From assembly GCF_023898315.1 (NCBI RefSeq), contig NC_064621.1, positions 132,926,521 through 132,990,520 of the forward strand: a DNA stretch of 64,000 nt, read 5' to 3'. Below are positions 1 through 10,706 of the stretch, piece after piece. Within the stretch, counting starts at the first letter, position 1, and each line of letters starts with the position of its first letter. The position numbers and the translations under genes are program-made. Origin of the DNA: Schistocerca nitens. Taxonomy: Eukaryota > Arthropoda > Insecta > Orthoptera > Acrididae. The notes beneath the pieces were generated by a model that saw only the letters and a program-made list of their open reading frames with translations, was not told the origin of the DNA and made no database searches.

Positions 1-3000
1 AAGCAAGCAGCATAAATGAGCAAAGTAAATGCAATATTACAACTAATATAAGGCAATGCGCAGCAAACAAGAAAAATAAATCCGTAGTAAAACTGGCTTA
101 ACAGAGTAATACAAAGTCAAATTCAGTAACATTATGCCTGGCAAACAGCAGCAGCAAATGCAATAACTTATATCTAAACTAGACAAAGCTGAATCAGAAA
201 AAATATTACAGTAAAAATGGCCATGTTTAATACCTATGTCACATCTTAACACTAGGGTGATGCATCACCTTAACTTACACTACTAAATAAGTTACCCAGT
301 CATTGACAAAAATTGTGTATGCAATTCCTGTGAAGGGAAATGTCTTTTTGTGCTCCCTCGTTTTTTTGAAGTAGATTATAAAGTTATTATTTACTGGATC
401 TGTAGGCACAAAATATTTATATTAGTACATCTATGAAATTTTATTTTAACCAATGCTGCAGTGCAGCTAGAAACTAGATGTTAAAGAAAATGAGCAAATA
501 TGTACAAGGAAAGGCATGAAACATCATTCATTAGCCATATGGCATTTCATAAGGTAGTAAAAAAATCTCTCAACTAGAAAGAGTGTATTCATAATCAGGT
601 GTATAGACAAAAATATTTCTCGTCATTTCATTAGGCATTTCAGTAAATATCATAAATTAAGAGCTCCACAGTGTTATCATATGTTTTCAAGTTTGAGCGT
701 GTCGTATTTGCGATGCTTTCTACAAAGGAATGTCAATAGCGAGGATAATGGCTCCTTCTTTTATCTCCACCTGTGCCTCTGAAAGGCACACACTAATGGC
801 TTTTTTTCCAGGCGACTCTCGCGCAGCTGGGTACCCACGACTCATTATGTGAAGGTGGTCACTTAACTTTCTTATTGAAATATTTACGACACCAGTTTGC
901 ATTACAGTGACAGTCTCATATAAAAAATTTCACAGGTCGAGAATTTGTGTTGCAAATGTGTAGAAACAAAATCCTATGAATATAACAATGTTCAAAAAGT
1001 TTTCGTCGGCATTGTGATACGTTCACGCATTTACACACATTTCATAACTCTCAAAGTACGATTCTTGGTTTCCAACATCCTTTTCCACAAATCAGAGTCC
1101 CTAACCACTACTCATTATTCATATACGTATTCGTCGACACTTCTTCAATATTTCATCATAATAAATACATAGCATAATCAAATTTCTCATATACGGTAGC
1201 ATCATCTTATTGATCATAAACATACCTCAACAGCATAGTACACATCGTGGTCGTAAAAATAAGATCATAACACCTCAGTCAAATCTCAAAAACGTCGTAG
1301 CTTTCTGCAGTAATGTAAAAACCTAAAAAAAAAATTCTCTGCTCGTTTAAATAGTGTCATCTACCTCAAACGTACTTTAAAAATCATGATCCCATATCAA
1401 ATATATCATTCAAAGCTCTCATAGTATCACAATGCTTCCAAAAAAATATGAACAGTTCACAAAGTACAGACAAAATACAATTTCATAAGTAGGAAATTAT
1501 CCAACTGTGTAATTGTGTAAACATGTGTAACTGATGTAGTAAAAGAAATGTTTGTCTCTCAGTTAAATGATCAGATAGCTGTGTAATTTGTGTGTTAGAG
1601 AAATGCTTGCCAAACACATGGTACACAAAGTAGGCGTGTACCCCCCTGAGGATTAATGTAATTATACCATCAGGTGTTACAGATTATTGCAATGGAATGA
1701 AATGTATCAAGGAAAACTTTCTTTGTAATTCAAAAATCTTGAAAAATAAATGGTTTAAGTACAAAATTAATCACTCAAATGCGTGTCCTGTAGCGCTAAA
1801 TGTGCGTCTTGCTGTAAGATAATTCTGTGGAACTGTCGTAGTTATCGTCCTCTGTAAGCAAAGTTCTGCTGAAGTCAATGTACTTACCTCATCATAAACG
1901 AGAGTGAAATGCTTTGCGTATAGATATCGTAGTTATTACGTACCTTACTGTGATCAAGAAAGTACTATAATGTAACGTATTGTTGTGCTTCGAAAAAGGC
2001 TGTCTCATTGTAGCTATAACACAAAAGTTACTGCTAAAACATGTTTTACTTTCCAGAGTAATACAGAAAAACTGTGCAGATATAAAACAGATACAGCGCA
2101 AACGCAATAATATCAATTGTGTCACTCATTAGTAGCGTCGTGATATAATCGTGTAGCTGTCAAATAAACTAACCACTGTCATCTGATATCTCTCAGAAAG
2201 TACTTTAAATCCAGAATGTATTTTCAAATAAACCAAAATGTTGCATTAAAATCTCATTAGCAGTACCGGTACAACGCTACAATGGCAGACAACAATGCAA
2301 ACTAGCCACAGACTGCACACAGCACAGCCAGTGATTTTCATACAGAGCGCTATGTGGCGTTACCAATAAGACAACCTAAGCAGCCTACTTACACTGTGAA
2401 CTGGTGCCGGGTTTCAGTCTGGCCCACACTTGGTTGTTTGTAAAAGGAAGTTAGTTGGAAACGTGCTAGCAAGTAAAATTTCATTATAAACACTAGGCAA
2501 CCAGTTGTATGTTGGTACATTGTTAATTAATGAGCACAGTGCTGGCTTATTTAATATTATTGCTACTGTGCAAATGACGTTCATTTGACAACATGGCCAC
2601 ACCTGTCTCCAAGCACCTAGCTGACAAACCATTTCGGTCTGCTTGGTCTTGTTTTAGCTGCGGGTGTTCCTTAGCGTTTCCTCTTCATAGTCACATCGAC
2701 TTGGCCAGTTAAAAACCGTTAAAACATTCCTGATGGGTTTGTTATTCAGGTGACATTCAATCACTAGTCCAAGTTCGAAATGACTGAGCTCTCTATACCG
2801 ACTCATTCTGTTGTTACAACAAAACACCCTTCTATCTCCTTTTATACTGGTGGTTCCGCCTCTCGTGGCATCTAATGGTCCACATTAGAGAGTGGAGTCA
2901 GGATACTTTCGTTAGGATAGTGCACATTGCTGCCCTTTCAATCTGCACCATGAAGCTGGTGACATGCGAAAATGTCGAAATGACATAAAGAGCTCTACCT

Positions 3001-3116
3001 CCTTAGATATGTACCTGCCTTAACGGGGTGTGAGTGAGGCCATAGACATTCCACCTGGCAGGAAGGATGAAGCAGGCGTTTCTGAGCCGTGGCGATGGCT
3101 CCTTACCGATTCTTCC
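1..3116. other. AT-rich stretch without a recognised gene
   Basis: I see no repeat family, RNA gene or long reading frame here except the possible exon at 720..914 on the minus strand, which is listed separately. The composition is AT-rich with many short stop-dense frames on both strands. It may be host intron or intergenic DNA next to that exon. The last bases, about 3117 to 3133, are already the tail of the LINE that follows. Confidence 0.5.
720..914 (-). CDS. Candidate host terminal exon, unknown protein
   Basis: The minus strand carries an open frame of about 64 residues ending in a TAG at 720..722. Residues such as SRGYPAARESPGKKAISVCL and EAQVEIKEGAIILAIDIPL have mixed, protein-like composition, unlike the low-complexity frames around it. 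A pyrimidine-rich stretch followed by AG at 916..915 could be a splice acceptor, giving an exon that starts in frame at 914. The frame also stays open a little further upstream, so splicing is not required. I do not recognise the protein. A last exon of a larger minus-strand gene, whose other exons would lie to the right of 914, is an inference. Confidence 0.3.
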   Translation of the reverse strand, partial: TVTVMQTGVVNISIRKLSDHLHIMSRGYPAARESPGKKAISVCLSEAQVEIKEGAIILAIDIPL

Positions 3117-3135
3117 TTCCATACATTTACATCTA

Positions 3136-4557
3136 CACTCCTGGAAATTGAAATAAGAACACCGTGAATTCATTGTCCCAGGAAGGGGAAACTTTATTGA
3201 CACATTCCTGGGGTCAGATACATCACATGATCACACTGACAGAACCACAGGCACATAGACACAGGCAACAGAGCATGCACAATGTCGGCACTAGTACAGT
3301 GTATATCCACCTTTCGCAGCAATGCAGGCTGCTATTCTCCCATCGAGACGATCGTAGAGATGCTGGATGTAGTCCTGTGGAACGGCTTGCCATGCCATTT
3401 CCACCTGGCGCCTCAGTTGGACCAGCGTTCGTGCTGGACGTGCAGACCGCGTGAGACGACGCTTCATCCAGTCCCAAACATGCTCAATGGGGGACAGATC
3501 CGGAGATCTTGCTGGCCAGGGTAGTTGACTTACACCTTCTAGAGCACGTTGGGTGGCACGGGATACATGCGGACGTGCATTGTCCTGTTGGAACAGCAAG
3601 TTCCCTTGCCGGTCTAGGAATGGTAGAACGATGGATTCGATGACGGTTTGGATGTACCGTGCACTATTCAGTGTCCCCTCGACGATCACCAGTGGTGTAC
3701 GGCCAGTGTAGGAGATCGCTCCCCACACCATGATGCCGGGTGTTGGCCCTGTGTGCCTCGGTCGTATGCAGTCCTGATTGTGGCGCCCACCTGCACGGCG
3801 CCAAACACGCATACGACCATCATTGGCACCAAGGCAGAAGCGACTCTCATCGCTGAAGACGACACGTCTCCATTCGTCCCTCCATTCACGCCTGTCGCGA
3901 CACCACTGGAGGCGGGCTGCACGATGTTGGGGCGTGAGCGGAAGACGGCCTAACGGTGTGCGGGACCGTAGCCCAGTTTCATGGAGACGGTTGCGAATGG
4001 TCCTCGCCGATACCCCAGGAGCAACAGTGTCCCTAATTTGCTGGGAAGTGGCGGTGCGGTCCCCTACGGCACTGCGTAGGATCCTACGGTCTTGGCGTGC
4101 ATCCGTGCGTCGCTGCGGTCCGGTCCCAGGTCGACGGGCACGTGCACCTTCCGCCGACCACTGGCGACAACATCGATGTACTGTGGAGACCTCACGCCCC
4201 ACGTGTTGAGCAATTCGGCGGTACGTTCACCCGGCCTCCCGCATGCCCACTATACGCCCTCGCTCAAAGTCCGTCAACTGCACATACGGTTCACGTCCAC
4301 GCTGTCGCGGCATGCTACCAGTGTTAAAGACTGCGATGGAGCTCCGTATGCCACGGCAAACTGGCTGACACTGACGGCGGCGGTGCACAAATGCTGCGCA
4401 GCTAGCGCCATTCGACGGCCAACACCGCGGTTCCTGGTGTGTCCGCTGTGCCGTGCGTGTGATCATTGCTTGTACAGCCCTCTCGCAGTGTCCGGAGCAA
4501 GTATGGTGGGTCTGACACACCGGTGTCAATGTGTTCTTTTTTCCATTTCCAGGAGTG
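3136..4557 (-). mobile_element. Tc1-like DNA transposon, nearly intact
   Basis: The element is 1422 bp and is bounded by TA on both sides (3134..3135 and 4558..4559), as expected for the Tc1/mariner superfamily. The termini form inverted repeats that begin CACTCCTGGAAAT and then share AGAACAC. It contains a single minus-strand transposase gene. It lies inside the 3' tail of the LINE that spans 3117 to 8592, so it is younger than that LINE. Confidence 0.92.
3291..4313 (-). pseudogene. Tc1-like transposase, 340 codons, one stop
   Basis: From the ATG at 4313 the frame runs 340 codons to the TAG at 3291, broken only by a TGA at 4227..4229 following the residues GMREAG. Relatives suggest a tryptophan codon (TGG) there. 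The N-terminus starts MPRQRGREPYVQLTDFERG and carries the paired helix-turn-helix region that binds the inverted repeats. The catalytic triad is visible: Asp about 155 in VFSDESRF, Asp about 244 in FQQDNARPH and Glu about 277 in SPDLSPIEHVWD. By my count 32 residues separate the second and third acids, two fewer than the usual 34. The protein ends in GGYTLY. Confidence 0.9.
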
Positions 4558-4725
4558 TATATTGATACCCTGCAAGCCACCGTAATGTGCGTGGCGGAGG
4601 GTACCCTGTAAAACTACTTGTCATTTCCAGTCGCAAACAGAGCGAGGGAAAAACGACTGTCTATGAGTCTCCATATGAACCCTAATTTCTCGTATCTTAT
4701 CTTCGTGGCCCTTACGCGCGGTGTA

Positions 4726-5580
4726 CGATGGTTGGAACTTTAATAGTGGGAACTATTTATTTACAGCTCGTACAAAATCGATATTTGTTTCAAGGTAGTC
4801 ACCAGCTGTATAACCCGTTGCCAGCAATGTGGAAGTCGTAGGATACTCTTAGCAGTGCCAGTTGTGTTGACAGTTCGAGCGGCGTGGTCTATTGTCCGAC
4901 GAATTTGAAGCAGTTCTGAAGCAAATGCCCTGAAGTGTTTCCTTCAGTTTAGAAATCGAGTTGAACTTACGAGGGCTTAAGTCAGGAGAGTGCAGTAGGT
5001 GGTATAGCACTTAGCAGCCCATCAGGCAAACAAATCAGTAACAGCGTGCACTGTACGTGCTTGAGCATTGTCCTGCAAAATTATGGTCAGGTTCCGCAGA
5101 AAGTGACATCACTTCTGTCTCTAAACTGGTCGTAGGTTGTGTTCCAAAAATGAACAGCACAGAGAAGGAAGTGATGACACTTGCTGCAGGATCTGACCAT
5201 AATTTTTCAGGACAATGCTCAAGCACGTACAGTGCACGCTGTTACTGATTTGTTTGCCTGATGGGGCTGCTAAGTGCTATACCACCTACTGCACTCCCCT
5301 GACTTAAGCCATCGTAAGTTCAAATCGATTTCTATTCCCAAGGAAATACTTTACGGCATTCGCTTCAGAACTCCTACAAATTCGTCGGGCAATAGACCGC
5401 GCCGCTCGAACTGTCAAAACAAATGTCACGGCTATGAGTATCCTACGACTTTTACATCGTTGGCAACGGGTTATACACAATGCTAGTGACTACTTTGAAG
5501 GTCAGCAAAACTTTGAAACATGTATCTATTTTGCACGAACTGTAAGTAAATAGTTGCCACTATTAAAGTTCCAACCCTCG
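4726..5580. mobile_element. Fold-back mariner derivative with ~400-bp arms
   Basis: The two halves are near-mirror images around about 5.15 kb. Each arm starts with the terminal repeat GGTTGGAACTTTAATAGTGG and then carries the antisense of a mariner transposase C-terminus (HRWQRV.HNA..D.FEG). The left end follows TA at 4724..4725, and the right end is followed by TG, a decayed TA. No catalytic region remains. The family is the same as the element at 26429..27359. It interrupts LINE 3' sequence that continues on both sides. Small reading frames inside the arms are mirror shadows, not genes. Confidence 0.85.
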
Positions 5581-5582
5581 TG

Positions 5583-6548
5583 TGTTGGCGGGAGCGGGGT
5601 CAGTTTCAAATGCTGGTTCTCTAAATTTCCTTAATAGTGTTTCCCGCAAAGGACGCCGTCTTCCCTCCAGGAATTCCCATTTGAGTTTCCGAAGCATCTC
5701 CGTAACTCTTACGTTTTGTTCGAACCTACCGGTAATAATTCTAGCTCCCGTCCTCCGAAATACTTCGATGTTTCCCTTCAGTCCGACCTGGTGCGGACCC
5801 AAACACCAGAGCAGTACTCAAGAATAGGTCGCACCAGCGTCCTATATGCGAATCACTCTTCACTAAAATTCTCCCAATAAACCGAAGTCGACCATTTGCC
5901 TACCCTACCACGGTTTTCATATGCTCTTGCTACCTCATGTCGCTTAGCATCGTTACGTCCAGACACTTAAACGACTTGACTGTGTGAAGCCGGAGGCAAG
6001 TAATACTGTATGCGGACATAACAGGTTTGTTTTTCCTGTTCATCCGCATTAATCTGCATTTAGGGATAGCTGTCATTCATAACACCAACTAGAAATTTTG
6101 TGTAAGTCGTCTTGTATCTTCCTACAGTCACTCAACTTCGGCACCTTACCGTACACTACGGCATCATCAGTAAACAACCGCAGATTGCTGCCTACCCTGT
6201 CAACCAATTGATTTTGTGTACATAGGGAACAACAGAAATGTTACTACACATCCGTGGGGCACTCCTGGAGATACCTATGTCTCTGATGAACACTCGCCGT
6301 CGAAGACAACATACTGGGTTCTATTATTTAAGAAGTCTTCGAGCCACTCGCATATCTGTGTACTTATTCCATATGCTCGTACCTTCATTAACAGCCAACA
6401 TTGAGTCACCGTGCCAAATTCTCTCCGAAAATCTAGAAATATGGAATCTGCCTGTTGTCCTTCATCCATAGTTCTCAGTGTATCGTGTGAGAAGGGGACA
6501 AGCTGAGTTTCGCACGATTGATGCTTTCTACGTGATAATTCGTGGACA
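5583..6548 (-). pseudogene. LINE reverse transcriptase C-terminal half, decayed
   Basis: Downstream of the mariner insertion the minus strand gives DEGQQADSIFLDFRREFGTV, the degraded counterpart of the xDFxKAFDxVPH block, followed by an AYGI..WLEDFLNNRTQYVV block. Further on, 5583..5802 encodes the typical C-terminal wording ARIITGRF, RVTEMLRKLKWEFLEGRRR and ETLLRKF. The frame is broken between these blocks and the aspartate pair of the active site is not readable. A second copy of the C-terminal segment occurs on the plus strand at 22.25 to 22.83 kb. Confidence 0.65.
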
Positions 6549-6550
6549 TA

Positions 6551-7875
6551 CGAGGTGTGGCTAGAAAAAAACCGGACTAGTACTGGTGAAACAATAAAAC
6601 GAATGCAATAAGGCTGAAAGTCGCGTGGCCTGTCACGTGACTCTCGCTCCGCCTACTGCTCGAGTTTCATCTGCCTCCTGCACTCAGTCTGCCCGTGGCG
6701 TCTGTTTTAAGTAGTTGACGTTTTGTCTGTGCGTCGGAAAATGTTGAGTGTACAGAAAGAACAGCGTGTTAACATCAAATTTTGTTTCAAACTAGGAAAA
6801 TCTGCAAGTGAAACGTTTGTAATGTTACAACAAGTGTACGGCGATGATTTTTTATCGCGAACACAAGTGTTTGAGTGGTTTAAACGATTTAAAGATGGCC
6901 GCGAAGACACCAGTGATGACACTCGCACTGGCAGACCATTGTCAGCAAAAACTGATGCAAACATTGAAATAATCGGTAAACTTGTTCGACAAGATCGCCG
7001 TTTAACAATCAGAGCAGTGTCTGAGTTAACAGGAGTTGACAAGGAAAGTGTTAGGCAGATTCTTCATGAAAGTTTCAACATGAACAAAGTGTGTTCAAAA
7101 ATGGTTCCAAAGTGTCTCACAATTGAACAGAAGGAACGCCGAAGAATGATTTGTTCTGACATCCTGGAAAACATTGAAAGTGATCCCACCTTCTTACAAA
7201 ATGTTATTACTTGCGATGAATCGTGGTTTTTTACTTACGATCCCGAAACTAAACGCCAATCGATGCATTGGAAAACTCCTGGTTCTCCACGACAAAAAAA
7301 AAAAGCACGAATGTCAAAATCGAAATTCAAGGCAATGATGATTGTTTTTTTTTTGACATCAAAGGGATTGTGCACATTGATTGGGTACCAGAGGGACAAA
7401 CAGTGAATCAGCATTACTACATTAGCGTCCTGGCTACCCTACGTGAGCGAGTACGGAGAAAACGGAACGATTTGTGGAGAAAAAAGTCATGGATCCTTCA
7501 CCAAGACAATGCCCCAGCTCACAGTGCGTTGTCAGTGAAGACGTTTTTGGCAAAACACAACATTCCCATCTTAGATCATCCACCCTACTCACCTGATTTG
7601 GCCCCCTGTGACTTTTTTCTTTTCCCTAAAGTCAAGTGAGCTTTGAAAGGAACTAGATTTGAGACTGTTGAAGCAGTAAAAGAAAAAGCGACGGAAGTAA
7701 TGTATGGACTTACCGAAAATGATCTGCAGCATTGCTATGAACAGTGGAAAATTCGTATGGAGCGGTGTAGAGACCGAGGAGGAGAGTACATTGAAGGAGA
7801 TAACATGAAATTGTAAATAATTGTAAATAAATGTTTTTTCCAGCATCAGTCCGGTTTTTTTCTAGCCGCACCTCG
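6551..7875 (+). mobile_element. mariner DNA transposon (DD34D), defective
   Basis: The element is 1325 bp, flanked by TA at 6549..6550 and 7876..7877. Its inverted repeats begin CGAGGTGTGGCTAGAAAAAA on the left and match the right end with one change in that stretch. It carries one plus-strand transposase gene and is inserted in the reverse-transcriptase region of the minus-strand LINE, which resumes on both sides. Confidence 0.93.
6741..7816 (+). pseudogene. mariner transposase, frameshifted
   Basis: The protein starts MLSVQKEQRVNIKFCFKLGK and has the N-terminal HTH pair (QVFEWFKRFKDGRED, then RPLSAKTD, then VSELTGVDKESVRQILH). The catalytic residues are in ITCDESWF, LHQDNAPAH and SPDLAPCDFF, with 34 residues between the last two, so it is DD34D. 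A run of ten A near 7295 and a run of twelve T near 7346 coincide with a change of frame, and a TGA follows the residues FPKVK near 7637. The remaining C-terminal region (ALKGTRFETVEAVKEK and onward) is still readable to about 7816. Homopolymer slippage explains the frame change. Confidence 0.88.
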
Positions 7876-8212
7876 TAAGTCGCTTAGCCTCAAGAAAGTT
7901 TATTATATTCGAACTGGGAATGTGTTCAAGGATTCTCCAGCAAACAGAAGTTATGAATATTGGTCTGTACTTCTGTGTGTCAGTTGTTTTACCTTTCTTA
8001 TATACTGGAGTGACCTGCTCTTTTTTCCAGTCGCTTGGGACATTGTGTTGGGCGAGAGATTTCCGATAAATGCAATCTAGGTAAGAGGCCAGTGCCGCAG
8101 AATAGTCTTTGTGAAATCTAACTCGGATTCCACCCGGACCTGACGATTTATTTGTTTTCAAACCATTAAGTTGCTTCTCTAAGCCAGGTATGCTTATTTC
8201 TACGTCGTTCAT
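7876..8212 (-). pseudogene. LINE reverse transcriptase, N-terminal fragment
   Basis: The frame reads KTNKSSGPGGIRVRF, then a VPSDWKKEQVTPVYKKGK block, then YRPIFITSVCWRILEHI. These are the standard opening blocks of a LINE reverse transcriptase (GPDGI, PxWK, TPxxKKG and YRPISLTS in intact relatives). It ends at 7876 because a mariner element is inserted there. Minus-strand LINE sequence continues upstream to about 8592 but contains stops. The enzyme would copy LINE RNA at a nicked target site; this copy is dead. Confidence 0.75.
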
Positions 8213-8594
8213 GCGGGAGTATGTCCGATAGTATGGTTTTCTCCTGCGTGAACGATTTCTTGAACGCGAAATTTAAAACTTCGGCTTTCGTTTTGTTGTC
8301 TTCAGTTGCCACACCAGACTGGTCAACAAGGGACTGAATGGAAGCCTTAGACGCGCTTGACGCTTTTACATACGCCTAGAATTTTCTCGGGTTCTCTGCT
8401 AGATCTTTTGCTGAGGTGTGACAGTGGTAGTTGTATGCTTCGCACATAGATCTTTTCACAGACGCACGAATCTCTACTAACCTTCGTTTGTCGTTGTTTG
8501 TGCGTCCTCTTTTGAACGCAGAGTGCAACAGCCTCTGGTTTCTCAGCATCTTACGAAGTTCTGCATGTTCTCTTTACTGCAAGAGTGAAAAATA

Positions 8595-10706
8595 CACTAC
8601 TGGCCATTAAAATTGCTACACCAACAAGATGACGTGCTACAGACGCGAAATTTAACCGACAGGAAGAAGATGCTGTGATATGTAAATGATTAGTTTTCAG
8701 AGCATTCACACAAGGTTGGTGCCGGTGGTGACACCTACAGCGTGCTGACATGAGGAAAGTTTCCAACCGATTTCTCATACACAAACAGCAGTTGACTGGC
8801 GTTGCCTGGTTAAACGTTGTGATTCCTCGTGTAAGGAGGAGAAATGCGTACCATCACAATTCGACTTTGATAAAGGTCGGATTGTAGCCTATCGCGATTG
8901 CGGTTTGTCGTATCGCGACATTGCTGCTCGCGTTGGTCGAGATCCAATGACTGTTAGCAGAATATGGATTCGGTGGGTGGAGGAGGGTAATACGGAACGC
9001 CGTGCTGGATCCCAACGGCTTCGTATCACTAGCAGTCGAAATGACTGGCATCTTATCCGCATGGCTATAACGGATCGTGCAGCCACGTCTCGATCCCTGA
9101 GTCAACACATGCCGACGTTTGCATGACAACAACCATCTGCACAAACAGTTCCATGACGATTGCAGCAGCATGGACTATCAGCTCGGAGACCGTGGTTACG
9201 GTTAACCTTGACGCTGCATCACAGACAGGAGCGACTGCGATGGTGTACTCAACGACGAACCTGGGTGCGCGAATGGCAAAGCTTCATTTTTTCGGATGAA
9301 TCCAGGTTCTGTTTACAGCATCATGATGGTCTCAACCTTGTTTGGCGACATAGCGGTGAACGCACATTGGAAGCGTGTATTTGTCATCGCCATACTGGCG
9401 TATCACCCTGCGTGATGGTATGGGGTGCCATTGGTTACACGTATCGATCACCTCATGTTCGCACTGACGGCACTTTGAACGGTGGTCGTTACATTTCAGA
9501 TGTGTTACGAACCGTGGCTCTACCCTTCATTCGATCCCTGCTAAACCCTATATTTCAGCAGGATAATGCACGACCGCAGTTGCAGGTCCTGTATGGGTCT
9601 ATCTGGATACAGAAAATGTTCGACTGCTGCCCTGACCAGCACTTTCTCCAGATCTCTCACCAAATGAAAACGTCTAGTCAATAGTGGCCGAGCAACTGGC
9701 TCACAATACGCCAGTCACTACTAGTGATGAATTGTGGTATCGTGTTGAAGCTGCCCACGCAGGTTCAACACGATACCACAGTTCATCAAGAGTAGTGACA
9801 GGCGTACTGTGACGAGCCAGTTGCTCGGCCACCACTGACCAGACGTTTTCAGTTGGTGAGAGATCTGGAGAATGTACTGGTCAGGGCAGCAGTCGAACAT
9901 TTTCTGCATCCAGATAGACCCATACAGGACCTGCAACTGCGGTCGTGCATTATCCTGCTGAAATATAGGGTTTAGCAGGGATCGAATGAAGGGTAGAGCC
10001 ACGGTTCGTAACACATCTGAAATGTAACGACCACTGTTCAAAGTGCCGTCAGTGCGAACAAGAGGTGATCCTGTCTGTGATGCAGAGTCAAGGGTAACCG
10101 CAACCATGGTCTCCGAGCTGATAGTCCATGCTGCTGCAAACGTCGTCGAACTGTTCGTGCAGATGGTTGTTGTCTTGCAAACTTCCCCATTGTTGACTCA
10201 GGGATCGAGACGTGGCTGCACGATCCTTTACAGCCATGCGGATAAGATGCCAGTCATTTCGACTGCTAGTGATACGAGGCCGTTGGGATCCAGCACGGCG
10301 TTCCGCATTACACTCCTGAAACCACCGATTCCATATTCCGCTAACAGTCTTTGGACCTCGACCAACGCGAGCAGCGGTGTCGCGATACGACAAACCGCAA
10401 TCGCGATAGGCTACAATCCGACCTTTATCAAAGTCGAAACGTGATGGTACGCATTTCTCCTCCTTACACGAGGCATCACAACAACGTTTCACCAGGCAAC
10501 GCCAGTCAACTGCTGTTTGTGTATGAGAAATCGGTTGGTAACTTTCCTCATGTCAGCATGTTGTAGGTGTCGCCACCGGCGCCAACCTTGTGTAAATGCT
10601 CTGAAAACTAATCATTTGCATATCACAGCATCTTCTTCCTGTCGGTTAAATTTCGCGTCTGTAGCACGTCATCTTCGTGATGTAGCAATTTAAATGGCCA
10701 GCAGTG
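8595..10706. mobile_element. 2.1-kb palindromic Tc1 element (two fused copies)
   Basis: Two copies of one Tc1 family are joined tail to tail. The left arm (8595..9749, plus) and right arm (9764..10706, minus) are separated by a 14-nt centre. Both outer ends carry the same terminal repeat (CACTACTGGCCATTAAAATT on the left) next to TA (8593..8594 and 10707..10708). The right arm lacks about 210 bp present in the left arm between roughly 9230 and 9450, which holds the first catalytic block. Each arm stops short of the normal 3' end of the element. It could still be mobilised by a related transposase because both ends are present, but it encodes no complete enzyme. Confidence 0.88.
8826..9750 (+). 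pseudogene. Tc1-like transposase, left palindrome arm
   Basis: Readable blocks are DKGRIVAYRDCGLSYRDIAA (HTH), RRAGSQRLRITSSR, LTLHHRQERLRWC, FIFSDESRFCLQHHDG (first Asp), MVWGAIGYT, GTLNGGRYISDVLRTVALPF and IFQQDNARPQ (second Asp). The reading then falls out of frame and the third acid is not cleanly present before the palindrome centre. There are several frame breaks, one near 9126. An antisense, further deleted version of the same gene occupies 9764 to 10490 in the right arm. Confidence 0.8.

Larger units (their letters stand above)
3117..8592 (-). mobile_element. CR1/L2-like LINE, split by three DNA transposons
   Basis: Minus-strand LINE material can be followed across three insertions. 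The 3' tail (3117..3135 plus 4558..4725) contains the short ATGTAAATG-type tail seen in related LINEs of this window. The middle (5581..6550) encodes the end of the reverse transcriptase and the C-terminal region. The upstream part (7876..8592) encodes the fingers of the reverse transcriptase. The text reads on across each insertion: the words before 4726 continue after 5580, and those before 6551 continue after 7875. The insertions are a Tc1 (3136..4557), a fold-back mariner (4726..5580) and a DD34D mariner (6551..7875). A palindromic Tc1 begins at 8595, where recognisable LINE sequence ends. The clade is inferred from the reverse-transcriptase wording only. Confidence 0.75.

Noticed and set aside
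5035-5248. Pair of overlapping 63-codon frames on opposite strands with similar sequence
   Set aside because: They are mirror images created by the fold-back mariner and not genes.
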